Below, in pieces: positions 56,738 through 64,000 of a stretch of 64,000 bases of DNA (its first letter is position 1; each line of letters begins with the position of its first letter). The DNA is taken from the NCBI RefSeq assembly GCF_014197055.1, contig NZ_JACIEW010000004.1:248001-312000 (forward strand). The letters are read 5' to 3'. The DNA comes from Devosia subaequoris. Its GTDB lineage: Bacteria; Pseudomonadota; Alphaproteobacteria; Rhizobiales; Devosiaceae. The notes below the pieces were generated by a model. It was given only the letters and a program-made list of their open reading frames with translations. It did no database searches and was not told where the DNA came from. A program made the translations under genes and the position numbers.

Positions 56738-58351
56738 CTATTGCTGTTCGAGCGTGAAGATCCAGGCCACTTCAGTGGTGCTGGTGACATCGGTTTCGAG
56801 CACGAGCTGCCGTGTGCGGTGAAAGCCCAGATAGGCCGATTGGCGAACGCTGTCATCTTCGCGAAGCTGGGCCCCCTCCCAGAGAAAACTCCAGGTCACC
56901 CCATTGGGCAGCACCAGCCGGGCAATGCCCTCTCCGGTGGTGCGCCGCACCTTGACGCTCGGCGCCAAGTGAAAGCGCAGGGACATCAGGCCCCGCGGTT
57001 CGCCAGAGGGGACGATCCGGTCCTGTCCCACCAGCGTCGTACCGCCCGAAAGCAGGGTCAGCCGCCGCTCGATCTCGACGCCATAGCGCGAGGCGTAGCC
57101 GGCGCTGGTCATGGTCAGCATGTGCTCGGCTGTATCGATGGACATGGCTGGGACGTCGGTCCGGCGCTGCCGGTGATCGGGGCCTTCCGCATCCAGGGTG
57201 GGGGCAGAATGGGCCACGGTCTGGCGAAACAGCTCGCGGCTCTCGGGCAGGTCGGAGGGTGCGGGGCCGCAACTGCCCACGACCAGTTCGCTGCCATGGG
57301 CAAACTCGAAGGCCAGGGCGCTGTCATGGGCCTCGCCATCGAAGCCCGGCGGGGGCCGCAAGCCGCTATCGGCGATCACCACGGTGTCGCCGGCCCGAAC
57401 GATGCCGTAGCCGCCGATGAGCCGGGAGCGGCGCGAGGCGGAGGGGCCATTGGCCTGTACCGCTACCAGGATATCGTGCGGCACCTGTCCGCAGCCGTTG
57501 AAATAGATCGGCTCGCCGCTCGGCAGCGTCAGGGCGTCGAGGGCCTCGTGCATGCGGTCGATGCGATTGGTCAATTCTGCCATGACCGGGCTGCCATGGC
57601 GTCCAATGGCGCGGCGGAGGCTGGCCAGTTCGACCAGCAAGGCAAGTTGCTGACGCGGATTGCGCGACAGGTGCAGACCATCACTGTCAAGCTGCTGGGC
57701 GAGCAGGCCATCGAGCCGGGCGACATTGGTGTCGATATCGGGCACGTCGTCCAGATTGCACAATTCGGCCCCCAACAGGCCAATGGCGGCAAACAGCGCC
57801 TCGATCGGATCGGCAGCCAGCGGCCCACGGACGCGCAGGCTTTGCACCTGGGTGCCCAGGCTGCGCTGGATGGTGCGGGTCTGGTCGGGCGTGGCGCCGT
57901 CCAACACCAGCGTCAGGTGGCGCAGCCAATTCAACACGCGCTGAGCCGTCAGCGTCAGCGTCCAGCTATCGGCCTCGAACTGACCTTCGCGGCCGATCCA
58001 GTCGAGCACCAGCGTGCGGGCGAAGAGCTTTTCGCCCGGATCGCGGCAATCGCGGAAATGTCTGAGCCAGGAGAAACTGTGGAGATTGTTCCACCAATCG
58101 GGATGCTCGACATCGAGCGAAAAGGGCGAGGCGCCGCCGGTTTCAAATAGTTTGGAGGCAAGCAGATAGCGTCCGGACATCATTTCGCGCACCGCTTCGC
58201 GGTCCGCGGGACGGAAGTCGGGGAGGTCGCCGGCATAGGCGTGATCGGCCTGGCCGCGCCAGGTCCAGCGCAGCAATGGCATGGTGACCACGCTGTCGGC
58301 CAGACCGAGCGCCAATTTGCGCCCAGCCGGAACCAGCCGTCCATTCACCAT
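56738..58351 (-). CDS. Heparinase II/III family protein
   Basis: 537 residues. Alpha/alpha toroid N-terminal half (LASKLFETGGASPFSLDVEH, WWNNLHSFSWLRHFRDC, ADSWTLTLTAQRVLNWLRHL) and a beta-sandwich second half beginning around FNGCGQVPHDILVAVQ, GGYGIVRAGDTVVIADSGLR and AHDSALAFEFAHG. Members are polysaccharide lyases; here the cellular substrate is unknown and there is no signal peptide. GGAAGG lies before the ATG. It lies between rsmB and purH, an order I recall from other Rhizobiales. Confidence 0.9.
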   Translation of the reverse strand: MVNGRLVPAGRKLALGLADSVVTMPLLRWTWRGQADHAYAGDLPDFRPADREAVREMMSGRYLLASKLFETGGASPFSLDVEHPDWWNNLHSFSWLRHFRDCRDPGEKLFARTLVLDWIGREGQFEADSWTLTLTAQRVLNWLRHLTLVLDGATPDQTRTIQRSLGTQVQSLRVRGPLAADPIEALFAAIGLLGAELCNLDDVPDIDTNVARLDGLLAQQLDSDGLHLSRNPRQQLALLVELASLRRAIGRHGSPVMAELTNRIDRMHEALDALTLPSGEPIYFNGCGQVPHDILVAVQANGPSASRRSRLIGGYGIVRAGDTVVIADSGLRPPPGFDGEAHDSALAFEFAHGSELVVGSCGPAPSDLPESRELFRQTVAHSAPTLDAEGPDHRQRRTDVPAMSIDTAEHMLTMTSAGYASRYGVEIERRLTLLSGGTTLVGQDRIVPSGEPRGLMSLRFHLAPSVKVRRTTGEGIARLVLPNGVTWSFLWEGAQLREDDSVRQSAYLGFHRTRQLVLETDVTSTTEVAWIFTLEQQ

Positions 58352-58456
58352 TGCCTTCCCCCCAGATCTGGGGAGAAGGCCATCGCCTTATCCATCGATA
58401 TTCCCACTCGAAACGTCTCGCCAGCCAATCATGCCCGGCGCCCGTTACCAAAGCCC

Positions 58457-59758
58457 TTAGCGTGTTCGTTTGAACCGCGCCACGAAGAACCCATCCATCC
58501 CCGCATTTCCGCTGCCCGGCGACATCGCGGGATGGGTGCGCACGAAACCCTCGGGGGTGAGTGCTTGCTCGAGTCCTTTCATCTCGCCGGCCGCGATGGG
58601 CCAGAGTTCGAGGCCCGGCAAGGCGTCCAGCGCCCAGGACACCTGTTGTTCGCCTTCTGCCGCCTCAAGGGAGCAGACGCAGTAGAGCAGCGTTCCTCCG
58701 GGAGCCAGGCAGCGGAAGGCATTGGTCAGCAGGGCCTGCTGCAAGGTCACGCGTCCGGAAATGTCTCGCGCGGTACGGTTCCACAGTACTTCGGGGTGAC
58801 GCCGGAACGTGCCGGTAGCCGAACAGGGCGCATCGAGCAATATGCCATCAAACGGGCTGGCGGGGTCGTAATTGGCCGCGTCGGCCTCAACCACGATTGG
58901 CGCATAGCCAAGGCGTCCCATGTTCTGTTTGAGGCGCTGGAGGCGCGTGCCGTCGCTGTCGAGCGCCGTGACCTTGTATCCGGCCTTGATCAATTGGGCG
59001 GTCTTGCCACCGGGTGCGGCGCAGAGATCGAGCACGCTGCGACCGGCTTCCAGCCCCATCAGACGGGCGGGAATGGCCGAAGCAGCGTCCTGCACCCACC
59101 AGCGACCCTCGTCATAGCCTGGCAGCGCTTCAACCGGACGGTCGCGGTGCTCGAGGCGAACGCTGTCGGCAATCAGCGGCTCGGCGCCGAGCGCCTCGAT
59201 CAGCACAGGATCATTGTCGCGCAAGGTCAGATCGAGCGGGGCGCCCTCGGTCAGGGTCGTGGCGAACTGGGCAACAGCATTGCTGCCATAGGCCGCGGTC
59301 CAGCCCGTGGTGAAATGCTCGGGCAGCAACAGGGCATCATCCATCAGGCCATAGCGGGCTGAATTTGCCTGAGCACGGCGCAATACCGCGTTCATCAGGC
59401 CGGACAGGTGGCGGGCCTTGGCGTCGCGCTTGACAGCTTCCACGGCCAGGAACAGGGCACTATGGGCACCCAGATCAGGCAGGAAGACCAGTTGGGCGAG
59501 CGAGAGGCGCAGCACGGCCTCGAAACTGCCAGAGCGCGCGGGAAGGCCTTTTTCGAGCAAATCGGCGAGCATGACATTGATCTGGCCCTGCCGTCGAAGG
59601 GCTGTGGTGATCAGCCGATTGGCCAGGGCGCGATCGCGCCCGTCGGCGAGATCGTTGGCCCCAAGCGGGGTAAAATGTTCACCTGCCAACACAGTCTTAA
59701 GCCGCTGCGCGGCAGCGAGGCGGAGCTTCAAGCCCGCCGGTTCGGTCCGTTGCGCCAA
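58457..59758 (-). CDS. rsmB: 16S rRNA (cytosine-967-C5)-methyltransferase RsmB-like
   Basis: 433 residues from TTG 59758. A NusB-like helical N-terminal part (ALANRLITTALRRQGQINVM, LPDLGAHSALFLAVEAVKRD) leads to the AdoMet domain: WWVQDAASAIPARLM, VLDLCAAPGGKTAQLIKAG, motif IV DAPCSATGTFRRHPEVLW and motif VI LYCVCSLEAAEGEQQ with the two catalytic cysteines. The substrate position is by homology. Lies between htpX and the heparinase gene on the same strand. Confidence 0.92.
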   Translation of the reverse strand: MAQRTEPAGLKLRLAAAQRLKTVLAGEHFTPLGANDLADGRDRALANRLITTALRRQGQINVMLADLLEKGLPARSGSFEAVLRLSLAQLVFLPDLGAHSALFLAVEAVKRDAKARHLSGLMNAVLRRAQANSARYGLMDDALLLPEHFTTGWTAAYGSNAVAQFATTLTEGAPLDLTLRDNDPVLIEALGAEPLIADSVRLEHRDRPVEALPGYDEGRWWVQDAASAIPARLMGLEAGRSVLDLCAAPGGKTAQLIKAGYKVTALDSDGTRLQRLKQNMGRLGYAPIVVEADAANYDPASPFDGILLDAPCSATGTFRRHPEVLWNRTARDISGRVTLQQALLTNAFRCLAPGGTLLYCVCSLEAAEGEQQVSWALDALPGLELWPIAAGEMKGLEQALTPEGFVRTHPAMSPGSGNAGMDGFFVARFKRTR

Positions 59759-59798
59759 TTCGTCAACTCAGTTTTGGCAGCGTCGCTTGGGCGCTGCA

Positions 59799-60782
59799 TT
59801 ATCCCCAGGGTCCGCGGCTCTTACCCTCGTCCAGAGGGCGTCCTGCGGTCGGTACTCGCCAGCCGGTGCGCGAATTGCGGCCGCTCGAAACGGCGCGGGG
59901 GCGGGGCTGACGCGTTGGCCCCTTATCGTCCAGGTGCATCTCGGCGGCAAGCCTTTGCAGCGCCGCGATGCGGTTGCCGGTGTCTGGGTGGGTGGAGAAC
60001 AGATTGTCCATCCGCTGTCCGTTGAGCGGGTTGACGATGTACATATGGGCCATGGCCGGGTTGCGCTCGGCGGCGACATTGACCTGGCGACCGGCCAAGG
60101 TGGCAATCTTGTTGAGCGCTGATGCCAGGGCGATCGGATCGCCGGCAATCTCGGCCCCAAGCTTATCTGCCTCATATTCGCGGGTGCGGCTCACCGCCAT
60201 CTGCACCAGCATGGCGGCGAGGGGGGCCAAAAACACCATCAGCAAGGCACCAATGCCGCCCAGCGGATTGTCGCGATTATTGCCGCCGCCAAAGAACAGG
60301 CCGAATTGGGCCAGGGCCGAAATGGCACCGGCCAGCGTGGCAGTGATGGTCATGGTCAGGGTATCGCGGTTCTTGATATGGGCCAGTTCATGGGCCACCA
60401 CGCCCGCCACTTCCCGCGTCTCGAGCTGACGCAGCAGGCCCGAGGACACCGCAACCGCTGCATTTTTGGGGTCTCGCCCGGTGGCAAAGGCATTGGGCTG
60501 ATCGGTCTCGATCACATAGACTGCCGGGGTTGGAATGCCTGCCCGCCGGGAGAGCACTTCGACCATGTCATGGAGTTCGGGCGCGCGGGAGCGTTCTACC
60601 GGCACGGCGTTCTGCATGCGCAGCACCATCTTGTCCGAATTCCAAAAGGCGAACAGATTGGTGCCGGCAGCAAACAGAAAAGCGATCATCATGCCGCCCG
60701 TGCCGCCGATGAAATAGCCCACCACCATGAACAGCGCCGTCATTGCCGCCAGAAGGGCAAAAGTGCGCAGCGTATTGAACAT
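59799..60782 (-). CDS. htpX: Membrane zinc metalloprotease HtpX
   Basis: 327 residues. Inner-membrane M48 peptidase that clears misfolded membrane proteins. N-terminal helices ([39 protein letters not shown]), the zinc site [15 protein letters not shown] near residue 140, a second helix pair, and the third ligand glutamate in [17 protein letters not shown]. The C-terminus has a basic tail longer than in E. coli. AAGGGG precedes ATG 60782; divergent from the DUF1674 gene. Confidence 0.97.
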   Translation of the reverse strand: MFNTLRTFALLAAMTALFMVVGYFIGGTGGMMIAFLFAAGTNLFAFWNSDKMVLRMQNAVPVERSRAPELHDMVEVLSRRAGIPTPAVYVIETDQPNAFATGRDPKNAAVAVSSGLLRQLETREVAGVVAHELAHIKNRDTLTMTITATLAGAISALAQFGLFFGGGNNRDNPLGGIGALLMVFLAPLAAMLVQMAVSRTREYEADKLGAEIAGDPIALASALNKIATLAGRQVNVAAERNPAMAHMYIVNPLNGQRMDNLFSTHPDTGNRIAALQRLAAEMHLDDKGPTRQPRPRAVSSGRNSRTGWRVPTAGRPLDEGKSRGPWG

Positions 60783-60878
60783 CGTCTCGAACCCCTTGGG
60801 TTGGATTTGCTGAGCAACTATGTTGTGTGTCAGGCGGTTCCGCGCAAGCAGCGTGACCAATTTGTCATGGAAGAGACG

Positions 60879-61094
60879 ATGAGCGACGATCAGCAACGCC
60901 CCGACCTATCGCAGCAGGATGAGCGTCCGATGTTGAGCCCGGCAGCCCGACGCGCCTTGGCTGAGGCCGAAGCGCGACGGCAGGAGATCGATGCGGCTTC
61001 AGCACGGGCGCAAAAGGAAAAGGGTGGTCGCGGGGGACTGGAGCCGGTGCGTTATGGCGACTGGGAGATCAAAGGTCTCACCAGCGACTTCTGA
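60879..61094 (+). CDS. DUF1674 / succinate dehydrogenase assembly factor 4-like protein
   Basis: 71 residues (GGAAGAG ribosome site; an alternative ATG at 60867 adds four residues). The conserved C-terminus [20 protein letters not shown] is the hallmark of SDHAF4/DUF1674, which helps flavinylated SdhA in mitochondria and alphaproteobacteria. The N-terminal part is charged and variable. Confidence 0.88.
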   Translation: MSDDQQRPDLSQQDERPMLSPAARRALAEAEARRQEIDAASARAQKEKGGRGGLEPVRYGDWEIKGLTSDF

Positions 61095-61107
61095 ACCGAT
61101 GGACCGA

Positions 61108-61254
61108 TCAGCCCGGGAAGAAATCGGTGATATTGTAACCGGCAGCCGAGACGGCGAAGGTAGTGGCGACCGTAACGATCGCGGCAATCAGCACATATTC
61201 GATACGGGTGATCAGCGGCTGATTGCGGAGATGGGCAAGAACGCGACGCAACAT
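61108..61254 (-). CDS. Orphan Flp/Fap-type pilin-like small membrane peptide
   Basis: 48 residues from ATG 61254 with GGAAGAG. The sequence LRNQPLITRIEYVLIAAIVT resembles the processed region of Flp pilins (IEYGLIAA with the conserved glutamate and tyrosine), followed by a single helix. It lacks the glycine before the usual cleavage position, and no tad/cpa pilus genes are near. Either a divergent pilin relic or an unrelated small membrane protein. Confidence 0.6.
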   Translation of the reverse strand: MLRRVLAHLRNQPLITRIEYVLIAAIVTVATTFAVSAAGYNITDFFPG

Positions 61255-61320
61255 ACAGGTCTCTTCCGACAATGAAGACGGCCAGAATGCCGCAGGCAAG
61301 ATGAACGGAGCCTGAATGGC

Positions 61321-61854
61321 TCAGCTCCGCGCCTTTTCTAGAGCAGGAAGCAGTTCGGTTTCAAGAGCGGCGGGCGTCAACGGGCCGACATGCTTGTAGG
61401 TAATGACGCCATTTGCATCGACCACAAATGTCTCGGGCACGCCATAAACACCCCAATCAATGGACACGCGGCGGTCGCGATCGGCTCCGACCGCGTCATA
61501 GGGGTTGCCGAGTTCTGCGAGAAATGCCCGGGCATTTTCTGGCGCATCGGAATGGTTGATGCCAAACAACCTGACGCCGGTTTGTGCCTTGAGGGTTTCG
61601 AGCAGCGGATGTTCGTCGCGGCAGGGAATGCACCAGGAGGCAAAGACATTGACCACGCTCACGTCGCCGCGAAGTGAGGCGGTGTCGAAGCCAGGCACGT
61701 CCAGACCTTCAATAGCAGGCAGGGTGAAGTCAGGCACCGGTTTGTCAATCAGCACCGAACGAACCAGACTGGAATCGCGGTCGATGGAAAAGGCAAAGAC
61801 CGAGACCAGCGCCAGCAGCAGGATCAGGGGCAGGGCAAACAGGGCATACCGCAT
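61321..61854 (-). CDS. ccmG: Thiol:disulfide interchange protein CcmG (DsbE)
   Basis: 177 residues. Membrane-anchored thioredoxin that reduces apocytochrome c cysteines before heme attachment. N-terminal helix LFALPLILLLALVSVFAFSI, then PVPDFTLPAIEG, and the active site VVNVFASWCIPCRDEHPLLE with Cys-X-X-Cys, GVYGVPETFVVD carrying the cis-proline. It is the last of the visible ccm genes on the leftward operon; starts in an overlap with ccmD stop. Confidence 0.96.
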   Translation of the reverse strand: MRYALFALPLILLLALVSVFAFSIDRDSSLVRSVLIDKPVPDFTLPAIEGLDVPGFDTASLRGDVSVVNVFASWCIPCRDEHPLLETLKAQTGVRLFGINHSDAPENARAFLAELGNPYDAVGADRDRRVSIDWGVYGVPETFVVDANGVITYKHVGPLTPAALETELLPALEKARS

Positions 61855-62000
61855 CAGCCGCGCCTGTCCCCGAGCGCTTCGAGCCGAGCCCGGACCCGGC
61901 GGCTATCATAGACGATCCGACCGATCAGCAGTCCAAGGCCGATGAACACACCCGCATAGGCGGCGATGATGAACTCGGCGTGTTCTCCAAGCCCAATCAC
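61854..62000 (-). CDS. ccmD: Heme exporter protein CcmD
   Basis: 48 residues, GTG start overlapping the ccmC stop by four bases, and its TGA overlaps the ccmG ATG by one. The sequence contains GLGEHAEFIIAAYAGVFIGL followed by a basic R/Y-rich tail, the usual CcmD pattern: a short membrane helix that anchors the holo-CcmE release complex. Identified by position and composition. Confidence 0.85.
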   Translation of the reverse strand: MIGLGEHAEFIIAAYAGVFIGLGLLIGRIVYDSRRVRARLEALGDRRG

Positions 62001-62767
62001 AGGGCGTCTCCCTGCGCGGCGCGGCGCTCAAGAGTTATCAGGCGACGGCGGCGGATTTCAGTATGCATGGCGAGCAGTTGCAGAGTGACAAAGAGCAGCG
62101 TGAAGGCAAAGAACATCACAAAGAGCGGGGTCAGCAGTGAGCCGGGCATGGTGGGCCCATCGGCGCGGAACACGCTGGCCGGCTGATGCAGTGTGGACCA
62201 CCAGTCGACCGAGAACTTGATGATCGGTACGTTGACTGCGCCCACCAGGGTGAACACGGCGACGACGCGGGCGGCGCGCAACTGATCATCGAAGGCCCGC
62301 CACAGCGCGATGATCCCGAGATAGATGAATAGCAAGATCAGGGTCGAGGTCATGCGCCCGTCCCATTCCCAAAACGTGCCCCAGGTGGGGCGCCCCCACA
62401 TCGAGCCGGTGAACAGCGCCATGGCGGTAAAGGCTGCACCCAGCGGGGCGGCGGCCTTCATCGAAACATCGGCGAGCGGATGGCGCCAGACCAGCGTACC
62501 CAGGGCCGACACCGACATGGCGGCATAGACGAACTGGCTGAGCCAGGCGGTGGGCACATGCACGTACATGATGCGGACCGTATCGCCCATCTGGTAGTCG
62601 GCCGGTGAGTTAAAGAAGGCGAACCACAGCCCCACCAGCATCAGCACGAGCGTCAGGGCAGCTAGCGGCCAGATCAGCGGGCGGGTCCAGCTCAGGAACT
62701 GGCCAGGATGGGCCAGCCTGCTCCACCAGCTCATTTTCGGGGTGTCATCAATGCCGTTCAGGTTCAT
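61997..62767 (-). CDS. ccmC: Heme exporter/ cytochrome c biogenesis protein CcmC
   Basis: 256 residues, six membrane helices. Attaches heme to CcmE in the periplasm. The tryptophan-rich WWD-type segment is WGRPTWGTFWEWDGRMTS near residue 125; conserved histidines are in YVHVPTAWLS and WWSTLHQPASV. Overlaps ccmD by four bases and ccmB by a nine-base gap upstream. Confidence 0.97.
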   Translation of the reverse strand: MNLNGIDDTPKMSWWSRLAHPGQFLSWTRPLIWPLAALTLVLMLVGLWFAFFNSPADYQMGDTVRIMYVHVPTAWLSQFVYAAMSVSALGTLVWRHPLADVSMKAAAPLGAAFTAMALFTGSMWGRPTWGTFWEWDGRMTSTLILLFIYLGIIALWRAFDDQLRAARVVAVFTLVGAVNVPIIKFSVDWWSTLHQPASVFRADGPTMPGSLLTPLFVMFFAFTLLFVTLQLLAMHTEIRRRRLITLERRAAQGDAL

Positions 62768-62776
62768 GGCGCGGCT

Positions 62777-63442
62777 CTACTCCTCTCCCCAATCTATCGC
62801 AAGCGCAGCGGCAAAGGGAGAGAGCGCAAGCGCCATGAGACTGAGTGCCGCAAGGAACAGCATGGCGCTCGATGCCTGGTCGGGTCCACCGAGGGGGGCG
62901 ATCGCCCCGACACCAAAGATCAGCACCGGCACACAAAGCGGTGCGATCAGGATTGGTGCGAGAAGGCCACCACGCCGGATGGCCACCGTAACGGCAGCCC
63001 CGAAGGCCCCAAAGGCCGCCAGAGCCGGGGTGCCCAGCAGGAGAGACAGTGCCGTGCGGGCGAAGGTCGGACCATCCATGGCCAGGATCATGGCCAGAAA
63101 GGGTGAGGCGATGATCAGGGGCAGGGCGGTGGTCAGCCAATGGGCGATCACTTTTGCGGCAACGACGCCGGCCATGGACATATCGGCCAACCGGTAGAGC
63201 GCCAGCGTGCCATCGTCGCGATCGGGTCGGAACAAGCGGTCGAGCCCCAGCAGCATGGCGAGAAACGCCGCGATCCAGATGATGCCGGGTGCAATGCTGG
63301 CCAAAAGCACCTGGTCCGGGCCAATGGCAAAAGGCACGATCGCGCCCACAATGATGAAGAACAGCACCAGCGTCAGCACTTCGCCACCACCCGACAGGTT
63401 CAGACGCAATTCGCGCTGCAAAACGCCAAGAAAGCCGCTCAT
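62777..63442 (-). CDS. ccmB: Heme exporter protein CcmB
   Basis: 221 residues, six membrane helices. Membrane subunit of the CcmAB ABC transporter that releases holo-CcmE. It starts with FLGVLQRELRLNLSGGGEVL and has FLAMLLGLDRLFRPDRDDGT, LPLIIASPFLAMIL and FGAAVTVAIRRGGLLAPILI. Four-base overlap with ccmA. Confidence 0.96.
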   Translation of the reverse strand: MSGFLGVLQRELRLNLSGGGEVLTLVLFFIIVGAIVPFAIGPDQVLLASIAPGIIWIAAFLAMLLGLDRLFRPDRDDGTLALYRLADMSMAGVVAAKVIAHWLTTALPLIIASPFLAMILAMDGPTFARTALSLLLGTPALAAFGAFGAAVTVAIRRGGLLAPILIAPLCVPVLIFGVGAIAPLGGPDQASSAMLFLAALSLMALALSPFAAALAIDWGEE

Positions 63443-64000
63443 GCCTCAGCCCCCAGGGTCAGCGTGGCTGCGCCGGGCAGGGCGATATCGTCGTGGGTGG
63501 CGATCACGGCCAATCCGCCACTCTCCAGATGATCCACGAGCAGCGCCGCCATCAACTCCCGCCCTGCCGCATCGAGCGCGGCGCTGGGTTCATCGAGCAG
63601 CCAGACCGGCCTTGGTGACACCAACAGCCGGGCCAGAACGAGGCGGCGCTGCTGACCCGCCGAGAGATAGCCCGCATCGACACGGGCGGTGCGCGCAAGC
63701 CCGACCCGTTCGAGCGCGGCTGCGGGAGGCAATGGGCCCGATCCATTGAGGTCGGCCCAGAATCGCAGGGTTTCAAGGACGGTGAGGCGCGGCCGCACTG
63801 CGTTTTTGTGTCCGCAATGATGGATGAAGGGTCCCGCTTCGGGATCGGCACCCTCGAAAACGAGTGTGCCCGAGATGGGTCGCAGCAAGCCGGCCAGGGT
63901 GAGCAGAAGGGTGGATTTGCCCGCGCCGTTGGGCCCGCGCAGCAGCAGGGCGCTGCCGGCTGCGACCTCCAGCGACAAATCTGCCACCAGCACAGCGTCA
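63439..64000 (-). CDS. ccmA: Heme exporter ATPase CcmA (5' end beyond window)
   Basis: 186 residues visible, open to the window edge; only the first residues are missing. ABC ATPase domain: Walker A LLRGPNGAGKSTLLLTLAGL, Q-loop replaced by a histidine-rich HHCGHKNAVRP, signature LSAGQQRRLVLARLL, Walker B VWLLDEPSAALD and H-loop VIATHDDIAL. It energises release of holo-CcmE by CcmABCD. First visible gene of the leftward ccm operon. Confidence 0.95.
   Translation of the reverse strand, partial: DAVLVADLSLEVAAGSALLLRGPNGAGKSTLLLTLAGLLRPISGTLVFEGADPEAGPFIHHCGHKNAVRPRLTVLETLRFWADLNGSGPLPPAAALERVGLARTARVDAGYLSAGQQRRLVLARLLVSPRPVWLLDEPSAALDAAGRELMAALLVDHLESGGLAVIATHDDIALPGAATLTLGAEA

Overview
The window is a dense, 60%+ GC chromosomal segment from an alphaproteobacterium, most likely a Hyphomicrobiales (Rhizobiales) member of the Devosia type. 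The evidence is the gene order hslV-GNAT-hslU, Smr, tim44-like, fxsA/secB, dnaQ-coaE-aroE-maf, hemE-hemJ, rho-mnmE-mnmG-rsmG-parA-parB, holA-leuS, which is the classical origin neighbourhood of this group, together with alpha-type RpoH and CtrA motifs. The genus call is inference. No rRNA, tRNA, insertion sequence, prophage or CRISPR array was seen, and almost everything is housekeeping.

Layout. 1-5.6 kb: the 5' part of pabB (cut by the window edge), then dnaK behind a textbook RpoH promoter, dnaJ, and a family-8 glycosyltransferase. 5.7-17.1 kb: small stress and metabolic genes (two VOC proteins, an FMN reductase, a phosphatase-like protein, MarR and TetR regulators, pyrF, an adenosine kinase, nth, an Ada-like alkyltransferase, an AI-2E-type membrane protein, gpmA, dapB). 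17.3-22.2 kb: a leftward histidine cluster hisB-(DUF2628)-hisH-hisA-(small membrane protein)-hisF-hisE-coaA with overlapping genes. 22.3-24.7 kb: hslV-GNAT-hslU. 24.7-30.5 kb: a leftward and rightward mixture ending with dnaQ, coaE, aroE and maf.

30.5-30.9 kb is the only long non-coding gap. It lies between maf and hemE and carries a perfect CtrA box (TTAA-N7-TTAA), a second near-match, DnaA-box-like and W-box-like motifs: a strong candidate for the chromosomal replication origin. Downstream come hemE, hemJ, rho, tRNA-modification genes mnmE/mnmG, rsmG, and the parA-parB segregation pair. Ten parS-like palindromes (core TTCACGTGAA or one base off) are scattered over about 44 kb around parAB, some inside coding sequence. 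Two of the distal ones sit at an identical distance behind a newly noticed 61-bp hairpin element that occurs three times in the window.

39.7-55 kb: holA-leuS, yggS, an OmpR-type regulator (CenR-like), a cyclic-nucleotide-binding protein, xthA, the rimM-trmD-rplS translation cluster, leuC, and a small glycan pair (flippase plus ATP-grasp). 55-64 kb: purH, heparinase II/III, rsmB, htpX, sdhE-like assembly factor DUF1674, an orphan Flp-pilin-like peptide, and the cytochrome c maturation operon ccmA-ccmB-ccmC-ccmD-ccmG, with ccmA cut by the window edge.
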